A model generated the notes under the pieces. It was not told the DNA's origin. It made no database searches and saw only the letters and a program-made list of their open reading frames with translations. A stretch of 49,453 nt of DNA from Chitinispirillaceae bacterium (GTDB lineage: Bacteria; Fibrobacterota; Chitinivibrionia; Chitinivibrionales; Chitinispirillaceae), in NCBI GenBank assembly GCA_016929415.1, contig JAFGIW010000146.1, positions 1-49,453 on the forward strand, written 5' to 3'. Positions 29,658-38,421 of this stretch are shown here, piece after piece. Within the stretch, counting starts at the first letter, position 1, and each line of letters opens with the position of its first letter. A program made the position numbers and the translations under genes.

Positions 29658-30116
29658 ATGTACCAACGGACAACATTCCATACCTTGCTCAACTATCTCA
29701 ATTCGACGCTCTGCATAGACCAAAAACGCATTTTTTCCACGGGATTCAGCTTTGGAGGCATGATGTCATTCGCCGTCGGTTGCGCGATGAATGATGTCGT
29801 TCGCGCCATCGCCCCCATGTCCGGAGCGTTTTACAGCGGATGCGATAAAACGAAACCAGGCCCTATTGCCGTATGGCAGGCGCATGGGACCAAGGATGAG
29901 GCGGTCGCTTTAAAAGATGCACAAACTGCACGTGATTATTTTCTTGAATTGAACGGTTGCAGCAAGGAAACAACTCCTGTTGACCCCAGTCCCTGCGTCG
30001 CTTACAAAGGCTGCAAGGACGGATATCCCTATATTTATTGCGAAAAAGTCGGGGGCACACACGGCGTCGAGTCTTATGCCGCGGCCGCCGTCTGGGCTTT
30101 CTTCAGTCAATTTTGA
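29658..30116 (+). pseudogene. Esterase lacking its N-terminal half
   Basis: AAAGGAGG and ATG are well placed, but the protein starts MYQRTTFHTLLNYL and enters the middle of a PHB-depolymerase/feruloyl-esterase domain. Nucleophile GFSFGGMMS, AIAPMSG, HGTKDEA and a late His (GGTHGVES) are present. The signal peptide, first strands and oxyanion loop are missing. The start MYQR resembles the first codons of other secreted proteins here (MFQR, MYRY), so an internal deletion joining a start to mid-gene is likely. At 152 residues it is about half the family length and cannot be exported. Preceding DNA (29436-29657) shows no gene, only a small ACGACC/GGTCGT hairpin. Confidence 0.65.
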
Positions 30117-30154
30117 AAACGCGGATGATGCGTAAGTTTCCGGGGAAGGTACGA

Positions 30155-30543
30155 GATGCGGGTGATCTTGTCCTCCCCCTTTCTTATTCTGTTGCACGCG
30201 TGCGGCAGCCGTCGGATACAATTGTGACGGCACGTTGAGCGAGAACAAGATCGCAAAATCCATGGCAGTCAAAACGGGTTGGCTGGCGAGTCCGGATGCA
30301 GGAGCAATCGGTAATGACTCGAGCGAAAATAACTCAAGCGGCTTTTCAGGCCTTCCGAATGGTTATTGCGACTACTCCGGCGAGACCTACTACCGGAACT
30401 GGTACGCCTTCTGGTGGACCGCTACAAAGCAGGATTCAACTTTCGTAAGGAGCCGCTGCATCTCCTACTGCGCAAGCGATCTGCAAAGTAGTGCAAGGAC
30501 CAAAATTTTCGGACATTCCGTCCGGTTGGTAAAGGACAAATGA
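30155..30543 (+). pseudogene. Relic of a FISUMP (TIGR02145) lipoprotein
   Basis: The ATG at 30155 with GGGGAAGG upstream begins a lipoprotein-like signal (MRVILSSPFLILLHACGS) that stops within 23 codons. In another frame, 30235-30543 encodes the C-terminal half of the Fibrobacter succinogenes major paralogous domain: KTGWLASPDAG, SSGFSGLPNGYCDYSG, FWWTATKQDS and the end GHSVRLVKDK. The first half of the domain is missing and the two parts are out of frame. It is therefore a broken gene. FISUMP function is unknown, but the family is a good marker for this phylum. Confidence 0.65.
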
Positions 30544-30565
30544 CCATACGGGGGCTTTCAAGGCA

Positions 30566-31481
30566 TCATGGTCGTATACGGCGGCCCGGCAAACATCTGC
30601 TTTCGGGAAATGAGAAGTATGCCCCGCTTGCCCTGTTCGATGTATTGAACATTATGGGATATTGTCCCGGCAAACCGATTCTTCCATACAATCCGGTCAT
30701 TTTCTGTCCGAGGACATTGTACAACGTCGCCGGAGTATGCTTGTTCAACTGCATCATGACTGACCCGGGTTTGCTGAATACCGTACAGGTTGTTCCTATG
30801 TCGGCAGTATCGGTATACATTGCGACCGTCACGTCGGCGGTCCCGCCGGGACTTTGATAGGCTTCGACATTGAATGAAACTTCATAAAATTTACCGATTG
30901 TCATGCCTGCTTTTTCCAACGCGTCAAAATGGTTGGCGCAGGTAATGATTCCGCTCGTGCGTTTCTCTCTCCGGACACTCCAGTACCGCTGAAAAGTGCC
31001 ACTACCTTTGATGGAAGGACCGGTTCGAGAGTTCTGATAAATGTCATAGGTCCCGCTGTCAGTTTCAACGGTGCCCTTTGACCTTTTATCACTGGGCGGT
31101 TTCCATGAACCCCAGCTCTCGATGATGTAATATTCCACAAGCGGGTTCTCAAACCACCCGTATATACTCAGATATGAATTCCCTTGTGGTTTGTAATCGG
31201 CCTCATAGAATACCACCTCTTTTTTCGTCCCGGGGCGCACTCCTTTGCGGAACAGGATATTGTTTACCTGGCCCCACTGGCAGCTGAAGTTGCAGCCCTC
31301 TCCGAGCGTCATGCTGCCGCTTCCGCCGTCTTTCCAGTATTCAAACATGGTAGTCGCCTGTACACCGGTCTGGTTTGAGCTGAGGGTTGTCCCCACTTCC
31401 AGTTCCTTCGTTCCCCATTGTGCGGAAACGGACAGCACAAATACGACCGATAGAAAAAAGAATTTTGTAATTTAATCGCAT
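30566..31481 (-). pseudogene. Second GH11 xylanase copy, damaged by frameshifts
   Basis: Clearly a duplicate of the 23-kb GH11 gene. Both catalytic Glu motifs survive (NPLVEYYIIESWG; FNVEAYQSPGG). The ancestral start, MRLNY at 31481 with AGAGG upstream, is out of frame with the mature part because of an indel in the T-rich signal-peptide region. The long open frame only begins at an internal GTG (31438), leaving no signal peptide. Further in, a 1-nt loss and a 1-nt gain flank five codons, so the copy reads ATTMF where the intact gene reads GDYHV. The C-terminus also reads past the original stop. Homopolymer changes raise the possibility of sequencing errors. Confidence 0.8.
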
Positions 31482-31822
31482 AAACAAACCTCTACAGTTT
31501 TACACTTCAGGTGAATGTAACTATTAAGGTATGTTAAAAAAAAGTATTGAGTGTTCATAATTATGAGTCTGTATTCGTTTTAAATACCCCCAAAAGCGAA
31601 AGAATGTTCTTCTCCTTCCTGCATGGACTGTTAAAATGGTTGTCTTACCTGCAGTTCCACTTTATAAGGGTCTTCCCTCAGGTATTAGATTTCTATACAA
31701 CGGGATCGATAAGGCAAACGGCATTACCCTGAACAATGAGGCTGCAGGCCATCCTTCCAAAAAAACATTCCTTTACTTTTATTTCTATTAATTATATTAT
31801 TTTATAACTATAGGAAACAAAA
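31482..31822. other. AT-rich intergenic region, duplicated promoter plus antitoxin leader
   Basis: The first about 110 bp resemble the region upstream of the intact GH11 (GTTAAAAAAAAG, CTGTATTCGTTTT), so the duplication included the promoter. The remainder precedes the AbiEi gene; its promoter cannot be pinned. Only AGGAAAC 9 nt before the AbiEi ATG serves as ribosome site. No gene seen. Confidence 0.4.
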
Positions 31823-32470
31823 ATGAAGCTTCTTGACTTAAAATCGCGATTCCGGCATCGCCCAGTCTTCCGGCTGACCGACCTTCATCCAACGCAGCCC
31901 CACTCGAAACACGAACTTGTGCAACTGAACCGCTGGGCGAAGGAGGGGCAGGTCATCCGCATTGCCCGGGGGCTGTATACCCTGCCGGATCAGGAACGGG
32001 GAGCCGGTCTCGATCCGTTGTGGCTTGCAAATAACCTTTATTCGCCCTCCTACGTCAGTCTCCAGTACGCTCTGTCGTACCACGGCTTGATTCCCGAGGC
32101 AGTGGGCACCGTGACCAGCGTGACAACGCGAAAAACCGTAGGGTTTTCAACGCCGATGGGCCTTTACTCCTATCGTCATCTTAAAAAGGAGGATTTCTTC
32201 GGCTTCACCTCGCTGCATGCGCAAGGCGCCGGTCAGGAGTTCTGGATGGCGACTCCCGAGAAGGCGGTGATCGATTTCATTCACCTTTGCGTGTCGCGCA
32301 GCTCCCTGCCGGTGGCCGACCTCTTCACTCAGGGGTACCGGTTCCAGAACCTCGAGGTACTGAACAAAGAAGCCTTTACCGGGATGGCGGACCGGTTTAC
32401 CGCAAAAACTGCCCGTCGGCATATCGAAGCGTTTTGTAAACTCCTCGCTCCGGGGGGGAACCATGATTGA
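31823..32470 (+). CDS. abiEi: AbiEi-type antitoxin / transcriptional regulator
   Basis: Antitoxin of a type IV toxin-antitoxin or abortive-infection system. The N-terminal winged helix binds its own promoter in studied systems. Visible features: FRLTDLHPTQPHSKHELVQLNRWAKEGQ-type helix-turn-helix (about 15-50), IRIARGLYTLP wing, then the AbiEi C-terminal domain (SYVSLQYALSYHGLIPE, SVTTRKTVGF, TPEKAVIDFIHL). Length (215) suits the family. The stop overlaps the toxin gene by 8 bp. The pair is inserted between two enzyme-gene duplicates, unrelated to polysaccharide use, so it looks like a mobile cargo module. Confidence 0.85.
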   Translation: MKLLDLKSRFRHRPVFRLTDLHPTQPHSKHELVQLNRWAKEGQVIRIARGLYTLPDQERGAGLDPLWLANNLYSPSYVSLQYALSYHGLIPEAVGTVTSVTTRKTVGFSTPMGLYSYRHLKKEDFFGFTSLHAQGAGQEFWMATPEKAVIDFIHLCVSRSSLPVADLFTQGYRFQNLEVLNKEAFTGMADRFTAKTARRHIEAFCKLLAPGGNHD

Positions 32471-33302
32471 CAATTTGCGTTCTTTCCTCGCTCCCGCCCC
32501 CCCGGGCCAACGGGCCAACAGGCTTCGGGAATACCTCCAGTGGCTGGTGCTTCGCAGCGTCGACCTGCGTGATTTCCGCAAACACCTGGCGTTCGTCGGC
32601 GGCACCGCGTTGAGGATCGTCTACGGAATCAACCGGTTCTCCGAGGACCTCGACTATTCACTCATTCCCGGGCACACGCTTTCATTCCGTGAGTTGACGG
32701 AAAAAATCCAAGAAGACCTCGTCCGCCTCGGCCTTGCCTGCTCCCACGCCCATGTAAGAGACGAGAAGGCCGTCTGGTCGTGTTTCTTCCGTTTTTCCGA
32801 TCTGCTGTACCCTCTCGGACTATCGGCAAATCCCGCGCAGAAACTGTCAGTGAAGGTTGAAATCGATGCGAATCCGCCGGAGGGCGGACAGGTGGCTGAA
32901 CATTTCCACAATGGTCCGATCATGTTCTCGGTCAACCATCACGATCTGCCGTCGCTTTTTGCCGGCAAACTCCACGCGCTTTTTTTTCGTCCCTATGTAA
33001 AGGGCCGCGATTACTACGACCTGATGTTTTTCCTTACGCGGAAAGTTGGCTTCAACCTGGAACTTCTGCACAACGCGGCCCGGCAGACAAACCCCGGGGC
33101 CAATATCGATTCGGTTGAGAAGGTGATGGCGCTTCTCAAAAACCGTATCGAGAAAGCGGACGCCGCCCTTACCTCCGATGACCTCGTCCCGTTTCTTCTC
33201 CAACCCGAAGAGATTCGCTACCTGACTGCACCGAACTTTAAAAGTGCGCTTGAACAGAATTTCGCCGCCGGAGTTTTTAACGATATATCGGACGCGGAGT
33301 GA
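32463..33302 (+). CDS. abiEii: AbiEii/AbiGii nucleotidyltransferase toxin
   Basis: Toxin partner of AbiEi; characterised relatives are nucleotidyltransferases that can modify tRNA acceptor ends. The catalytic motif is FVGGTALRIVYG followed by RFSEDLDYSL (the G-G/S and D-x-D signature). SVKVEIDANP supplies the third acidic strand, and KLHALFFRPYVKGRDYYDLMFF is the usual conserved block. At 279 residues it appears complete. A ribosome site (GGGGGG) lies in the antitoxin coding end. The gene ends 17 bp before a strong hairpin shared with the convergent esterase. Confidence 0.87.
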   Translation: MIDNLRSFLAPAPPGQRANRLREYLQWLVLRSVDLRDFRKHLAFVGGTALRIVYGINRFSEDLDYSLIPGHTLSFRELTEKIQEDLVRLGLACSHAHVRDEKAVWSCFFRFSDLLYPLGLSANPAQKLSVKVEIDANPPEGGQVAEHFHNGPIMFSVNHHDLPSLFAGKLHALFFRPYVKGRDYYDLMFFLTRKVGFNLELLHNAARQTNPGANIDSVEKVMALLKNRIEKADAALTSDDLVPFLLQPEEIRYLTAPNFKSALEQNFAAGVFNDISDAE

Positions 33303-33318
33303 GCAGCGGGCCTCGTAG

Positions 33319-33346
33319 GCGGACGCGCCGTTCGGGTCGCGTCCGC
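33319..33346. terminator. Bidirectional hairpin between convergent genes
   Basis: GCGGACGCG (33319-33327) and CGCGTCCGC (33338-33346) make a perfect 9-bp GC-rich stem with a 10-nt loop. It lies between the convergent AbiEii and esterase stops. On the minus strand it shares the GGACGCGA-CCG core with the palindrome behind the paralogous esterase at 19551. T-runs on both sides are poor, so it may act as a pause or RNA-stability element. Confidence 0.5.
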
Positions 33347-33368
33347 TCCGTGCGCTGGAACGGGCTCG

Positions 33369-34835
33369 TTAAAACCGCATGAAGAAATCCCAGGTCTCTT
33401 TTGCAATCCAGTTGACACTGGATCCGGGATCCTTTACGGAGTTTGTATGCCCGCCTTTGAAGGAGCCGAATATCACGGGATATCCCTCCTTACACCCCTG
33501 GAACTCAGTAGAGAGATGGGTGCTGCCGGTTGCGGTGGGTATGGTCGCCGGTACGGTACACCCGTTGTCTTCGATGTGCTGCAGGACGCAATATTTCCCG
33601 CCTTGCTTTTTCGCATCGGAGTTGATCCAAGTACAAAGATTGTCGTCCGTGCCGGTAGTTTGATAATACGCAATGGATTCGTGGGGGTTGGTCGGGAGCC
33701 AGATATTCCAATTGGCCGGAGCATACGTGGCAACCGCGCGCAATTGTTTCGCAAAATCAATAGAGAGCGAGTAGGTGACCATCGCGCCGTAGCTGAAGCC
33801 GCAGCAGAAAACTCGCGAGGTATCCACGCACAGCTTTTCCTTGAACAGTTTGAGCATGTCACCGAAGAATATATGATCTTTATTATCACTTACCCGCCAC
33901 GGAGAATTGTCTGAGTATCCCTCGGGCGCAACATAAATGCATTGGATGCCCGCTTTGCCCGCATATGTCTTGAGTTCGTAATATTTGTTGTTCACGACAA
34001 AATCCATATGCATTCCCATACAGTGCATGCCGAAAATCAACCGATAGGGTTTATCTTTATCGTAGTCGGCCGGAATGTCGATGGTGTATTCCCGGCTGAG
34101 GCCGGCGCTCGTAATCGTGTAGGTGCCGCTTTTTAAATCCGAAAGGTCTTTGCCGCAACCGGCGCTCGGGCACGGCGGGTTCTTGCCGTTACTTACGCTG
34201 GAGTCGAGCGTAATGTTCTGATTTTGATTGTCGTAGGATGTGATGGCCACTGTTTTTGTCTGGAAACCGGTGGCGGTGACTTTGAGCGTATCGGCGACGG
34301 AGGTAATTTTCGCCAGTTTGCCGTCAGCCGGTGGAACAGTTTCAACAGAGGAGTTCACCGCATACTTCCCGTTATGTAACGGAAGGTAGCGAAACGTGAC
34401 CTCGTCCCGGCCGATTGAAGCCCTGATAACAAGGAGTTTTTCCGCACGAAAGGTTTCAGCGATATTAAATCGGTAGAATCCTGTCAAGGCATTCTGTGAC
34501 AACACTTCTTTCAGAAGCCTGCCTTTTACGTCATAAATTTCAACCTTCACCGGAGAAGGATCCGGCAGGCTGAATTCCAGAAAGCCCCTGTCAAGTGATA
34601 CGACCCTGCTTTGCGGTTTTAGTACCGGTAAGACTGAAACAACATTTTGGGTGATTGAATAGGAGCCGTCCGATTTGGTGGTGTCCTTTAATCCCTGGCT
34701 TACAAGTGTAACGATTGCATCGGATACCGGTTCACCGGCCTGATTTGAAACCGTACCGCGCAAATTGATCGTTGTTTGGGCGTTGACCGTCAACCCGATA
34801 AACACAAGAAGAAAGAACATTTTCCGATGGCACAT
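33369..34835 (-). CDS. CE1-like esterase with N-terminal sorting-like module (paralog of the 18.1-kb gene)
   Basis: Same architecture and length class as the protein at 18082-19533. Signal peptide MCHRKMFFLLVFIGLTVNAQ; GGAGTAA about 6 nt before the start. The composite module covers about 21-210 (GTVSNQAGEPVSDAIVTL; VKVEIYDVKGRLLKE...GFYRFNI as sorting-like insert; NITLDSS). The esterase domain begins at CGKDLSDLKSG with oxyanion LIFGMHCMG, nucleophile Ser in CCGFSYGAMVTYS (about residue 348) and late His (FKGGHTN). It ends KETWDFFMRF without a C-terminal tail. It stands alone on the minus strand next to the toxin-antitoxin pair, suggesting it moved here as a duplicate. Confidence 0.85.
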   Translation of the reverse strand: MCHRKMFFLLVFIGLTVNAQTTINLRGTVSNQAGEPVSDAIVTLVSQGLKDTTKSDGSYSITQNVVSVLPVLKPQSRVVSLDRGFLEFSLPDPSPVKVEIYDVKGRLLKEVLSQNALTGFYRFNIAETFRAEKLLVIRASIGRDEVTFRYLPLHNGKYAVNSSVETVPPADGKLAKITSVADTLKVTATGFQTKTVAITSYDNQNQNITLDSSVSNGKNPPCPSAGCGKDLSDLKSGTYTITSAGLSREYTIDIPADYDKDKPYRLIFGMHCMGMHMDFVVNNKYYELKTYAGKAGIQCIYVAPEGYSDNSPWRVSDNKDHIFFGDMLKLFKEKLCVDTSRVFCCGFSYGAMVTYSLSIDFAKQLRAVATYAPANWNIWLPTNPHESIAYYQTTGTDDNLCTWINSDAKKQGGKYCVLQHIEDNGCTVPATIPTATGSTHLSTEFQGCKEGYPVIFGSFKGGHTNSVKDPGSSVNWIAKETWDFFMRF

Positions 34836-35261
34836 AACGTTACTCCTTAATCTAGCTGATAAATATTATATGCTTGTCAATTATAACGATAGTGAGATAC
34901 GACTATAAACCATTTCCATCGTGGAAGGAACCCTCCGTCAACAACCATGACCAATGTGCTGTAAAGGAATCGGAAGTCACCGGCAGCGTATGTCGTATGC
35001 TTAAAGAGCCCCAACAACCAACGTTTCCGGCAATAATGAATCCCGCCATTTCCTCATGCTCGTCCTTTCCCCCTTCCCCATAACTAATAAAGTAATATAA
35101 ATGATAAAAATCAAAAATGTTAAAATTATATTAATTTTCCGAACAAATAATTGTATAATTAAATGATTTATAGTTAGTTAGTATATTATTGCATATTTAC
35201 AAAAATAATTTTCCGAACAGCTGCTTTATATGACTCAAGGAGATCCGACTTCGAAATTCCG
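34836..35261. other. AT-rich intergenic region with two TTTTCCGAACA motifs
   Basis: Upstream of the minus-strand esterase; no gene seen. From about 35090 it is strongly AT-rich. TTTTCCGAACA occurs at 35135-35145 and 35209-35219, and the inverse core TGTTCGGA at 35769-35776, on the far side of the PD40 fragment. These may be operator sites or the remains of terminal repeats. Confidence 0.4.
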
Positions 35262-35660
35262 CTATTCACAACGTAGGAGTTGCCGGAGGACCGCCCGATT
35301 TGCCGTCGTGGCATTTTCGATCAGTATGGCGGGACTGTTATAACCCGACTCGTCTATGTGGGTAAGAAACATCTGCGTGTACGGCGATCGGCTCTTCGAA
35401 GAGAAAACCAGCCGTCGACCATTCGGTGAAAAACTGTGCCGGGAATTCATGAGCGGCGTGTTGCACTTCATGCAGCGTGCCGTGCCGCCCATCGCAGGCA
35501 CTATAGAGAGCTGGCTGGCCGTCAGGACGCATTAATAGTCCGTTGCGGGACTGCACAAATACGATCCAGCGTCCGTAGGGAGAAATCTTCGGGAAGGAAT
35601 TGCTCATCCCGTTTTGTGAGGCGCCAGTGATCGGTTCGGGATTTCCGCTAGCCGAGCTGC
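35262..35660 (-). pseudogene. Fragment of a PD40 (TolB-like beta-propeller) protein
   Basis: Two overlapping minus-strand frames together spell a conserved PD40 segment. The upstream frame gives PEPITGASQNGMSNSF and SPYGRWIVFVQSRNGLLMRP. After a frameshift near 35510 it continues AMGGTARCMKCNTPL, SRHSFSPNGRRLVFSSKS, TQMFLTHIDESG and ILIENATTANRAV, then decays to a stop. Related proteins are several hundred residues and periplasmic or outer-membrane associated; here only about 130 codons remain, without start or signal. It is a gene relic. The rest, to 35851, is AT-rich leader of regulator 3. Confidence 0.65.
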
Positions 35661-35851
35661 TTCTAAAACATTATTGAGCGGCTCATGCATGATTTGTTCG
35701 GTAAAAACTATCTAATTCCATTATTTATAATTGTAAGTCAATTAAATTCAATCAGTTGATAAAAAAATTGTTCGGATAATACAATAAAATAATCACATCA
35801 ATACATTTTATTGACTATATTTCCTAAAACCTAGGGAGTTCAAAGGGGCGC

Positions 35852-36697
35852 ATGAGGAAAAAGGTTCGTATTTCCATTTTTGAATATGTTGATTACCGTT
35901 TCTTTCTGACGGATTATTTCAATCTTCAGAAGAAGATTTTCCGAGGATTCACCTTTCGTTCGTTTGCCAAAAAGGCAGGGCTTTCGGCAAGCCTGCTCAA
36001 GGATATCCTCTCCAAACGTCAGAACCTAACCATTCCCGCAATGCGCAAATATGCCGGGGCGATGGGGCTTGGCGGCAAAGAGAGTGCCTATTTCGAGGCG
36101 CTCGCGGGATTCAACAACGCGGCCACCAACGGCGAAAAAAATCGATTTTTTGGTGAAATGGTGCGGCTGCGCGGCAGGTCGGCAGTCAAATTTCTGGATA
36201 TGCAGCAGTACGAATATTTCTCGGAATGGTATCACGCGGTGGTCAGGGAGCTTGTGACCCATGCCGGGCTGGGGAATGATCCCGAGGCGATTGCACGCTG
36301 CATTGTTCCCTTCGTGAGTACGGGGAAAATCCGCAAATCCATCGCGCTACTCAGGGAGTTGGGGCTTGTTTACGAGGACCCCGACGGCACGTGGCACGCA
36401 TCGGACAAGGTCATTTCGTCCGAATATGAAATCCAATCGGTCGCGCTCAAGAATTATCATACCGGCATGCTGGAGAGGGCGCGGGAGGCGCTGGAGAATT
36501 GCCCGAGCGAAGAGCGGGAGTTTCAGGGTTTGACGATCAGCGCGGGCAGGGAGACCTTCAACCGCATGAAAGAGCGAATCCGCTGCTTTACCGATGAACT
36601 GCTCGCCATGGCCGCCGCGGACCGCGGCAAAGCCGAGGAGGTCTATCAAATCAATCTGCAGATGTTTCCCTTCACCCGGAAAGGGAATCAGCGATGA
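35852..36697 (+). CDS. TIGR02147 (DUF4423) family regulator, copy 3
   Basis: AAAGGGG precedes the ATG. It opens ISIFEYVDYRFFLTDYF. The helix-turn-helix-like part is TFRSFAKKAGLSASLLKDILS (about 30-50). The central block is YFSEWYHAVVRELV, followed by SIALLRELGLVYEDPDGTWH, and the end is VYQINLQMFPF. With copy 4 it shares VVREL and the 'SS' in place of the 'STG' of copies 1-2. The overlap with the next gene is ATGA. Its coding sequence is visibly richer in G+C toward the 3' end than copies 1 and 2, a difference shared by its lipoprotein partner. Confidence 0.85.
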   Translation: MRKKVRISIFEYVDYRFFLTDYFNLQKKIFRGFTFRSFAKKAGLSASLLKDILSKRQNLTIPAMRKYAGAMGLGGKESAYFEALAGFNNAATNGEKNRFFGEMVRLRGRSAVKFLDMQQYEYFSEWYHAVVRELVTHAGLGNDPEAIARCIVPFVSTGKIRKSIALLRELGLVYEDPDGTWHASDKVISSEYEIQSVALKNYHTGMLERAREALENCPSEEREFQGLTISAGRETFNRMKERIRCFTDELLAMAAADRGKAEEVYQINLQMFPFTRKGNQR

Positions 36698-38355
36698 TCC
36701 GAGCGACGGTTGGACGGATTCTGGGGACAGGCACGGGGTGGGCGGGGTGCGTGGGGCTTTTGCTTCTTTGCGTCTGCTCCCCCTCCCCGCTCTCAACCGA
36801 CGGCGGCGGCACGAGGGGAGGGAATCCGGTGGTGACGGGAACGATCATCGGCATTGACGGCGCGGAAGCGCGGAATGTCAGGGTGTCCCTGATCGAGGCC
36901 GATTACGATCCCGTGGCCGACGCATCGTTGCCATTGTCTTCCACGGATACAACCGATTCGCACGGTTCGTTCTCGATCAAGGCCCCCGATTCGGGGCTGT
37001 ATAACATAGAGGCCGTGGGAATCCTCGATGGTGCGCGTTCGCTGCGGTTCAACGTCAGGGCAATACGGGACAGCGTTCTTGTGGTGCCCGCCGATACACT
37101 TCACAGTCCCGGCACCATCAGAATGCCCGTACCCGAGGGGGGCGATTCGACCGGCGGCTATGTATACGTGCCGGGCACTCACATCACAACCCCGATTTCA
37201 GATCCGGCGGATACGGTAACGCTCGATTCGGTGCCTGCCGGAGTTTTGCCGGTGCTTTATAATGCCGGAATCGGCAGCGCTTTTAGGAGAGTCATCAGAT
37301 ACGATATTTCCGTATCTGCCGATTCGGCCACGATCATCGGCAATCCTCAGTGGAGCCGTTGCCGCAGCATCGGTTTGAATACCACGGCGTCGGGTGCAGG
37401 GGTTACCGGCGACGTGTACGGTTTCCCGGCGCTCATCCGGCTCGACGGGGCCGCGCTTGATTTTGCGCAGGCGCTGCCGGACGGAAGCGACCTTATGTTC
37501 ACCGGGTCCGGCGATACACCGCTTCCTTGCGAAATCGAACGGTGGGACGCTGCAGCGAAACGCGCCGATGTGTGGGTGGGGGTCGACACGATCCGCGGCA
37601 ACGATTCCGTACAGTCAATAACCATGTACTGGGGCAACCCGGCGCCGCCCCCGCCCGAAAACGGCGCGGTGTTCGACACCGCCTGCGGTTTTCAGGGCGT
37701 CTGGCATCTCGGCGACGCGGCGGACGATACGGTCGGAGACGCAACTGTCAATCACTACCACGGAATATCCCCCGACAGTGCCCGCCCGCCGGTCGCCCAG
37801 GGAATCATCGGAAATTGCCGGAACTTCGACGGCACCGGCGATTACATCACCATGCCGAATACCGCATCCGGCAGGCTTGATTTTCCGCAGAACGGCAGCT
37901 ATACGCTGTCGGCATGGGTGACGGCAGACACGCTTATCGATTTGCCGCAGACCGTGGCCTCGAAGGGCATGTATGAATATTTCATCTGGCTGAACGGAGC
38001 GACATGGCAATTCTCCGAATACCAGGACGCTTCCGGCTGGAACATGACGCCGCAGAAGGCGGCGGTCGGGCAATGGGTGCTGCTGACCGGCGTGCGCGAC
38101 GGCTCGGCGCAATATCTCTACGTCAATGGCGTACCCGCCGACACCATTCTGCACCGGTCGTCGGACGAACCGCGCAATGCCGCGAGCGACTTCATCATCG
38201 GACGGGCCCATGACGCGAGCGACAGGGAGAGTGCTTGTTTCTTTGCCGGCGGAATCGATGAGGTGCGTGTCTGCAGCGTCGTGCACGGCAGCGACTGGAT
38301 AAAGTTATGCTATATGAACCAGAGAACCGACGACCGGCTTGTCGTGTTCAGGTGA
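36694..38355 (+). CDS. Lipoprotein with carboxypeptidase-like, DUF2341 and LamG domains, copy 3
   Basis: The signal sequence ends in GLLLLCVCSP, giving lipid Cys26 or Cys28. Residues about 45-120 are carboxypeptidase-like (GTIIGIDGAEARNVRVSLIE...HGSFSIKAPDSG). YVYVPGT matches the conserved motif. DUF2341 covers about 215-310 (RSIGLNTTASGAGV...ITMYWGN). The LamG-like fold (about 325-540) belongs with copy 2: YITMPNTASGRLDF is almost the same in both. The end DWIKLCYMNQRTDDRLVVF is retained. The gene is markedly GC-rich. A CE1 esterase follows after 66 nt. Confidence 0.84.
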   Translation: MIRATVGRILGTGTGWAGCVGLLLLCVCSPSPLSTDGGGTRGGNPVVTGTIIGIDGAEARNVRVSLIEADYDPVADASLPLSSTDTTDSHGSFSIKAPDSGLYNIEAVGILDGARSLRFNVRAIRDSVLVVPADTLHSPGTIRMPVPEGGDSTGGYVYVPGTHITTPISDPADTVTLDSVPAGVLPVLYNAGIGSAFRRVIRYDISVSADSATIIGNPQWSRCRSIGLNTTASGAGVTGDVYGFPALIRLDGAALDFAQALPDGSDLMFTGSGDTPLPCEIERWDAAAKRADVWVGVDTIRGNDSVQSITMYWGNPAPPPPENGAVFDTACGFQGVWHLGDAADDTVGDATVNHYHGISPDSARPPVAQGIIGNCRNFDGTGDYITMPNTASGRLDFPQNGSYTLSAWVTADTLIDLPQTVASKGMYEYFIWLNGATWQFSEYQDASGWNMTPQKAAVGQWVLLTGVRDGSAQYLYVNGVPADTILHRSSDEPRNAASDFIIGRAHDASDRESACFFAGGIDEVRVCSVVHGSDWIKLCYMNQRTDDRLVVFR

Positions 38356-38421
38356 CGGCCGGGGCAGGGAGACGTCCACGGCGTATGAGTAATCGGAACT
38401 AACTGTCAACAAGGAGGAGGC

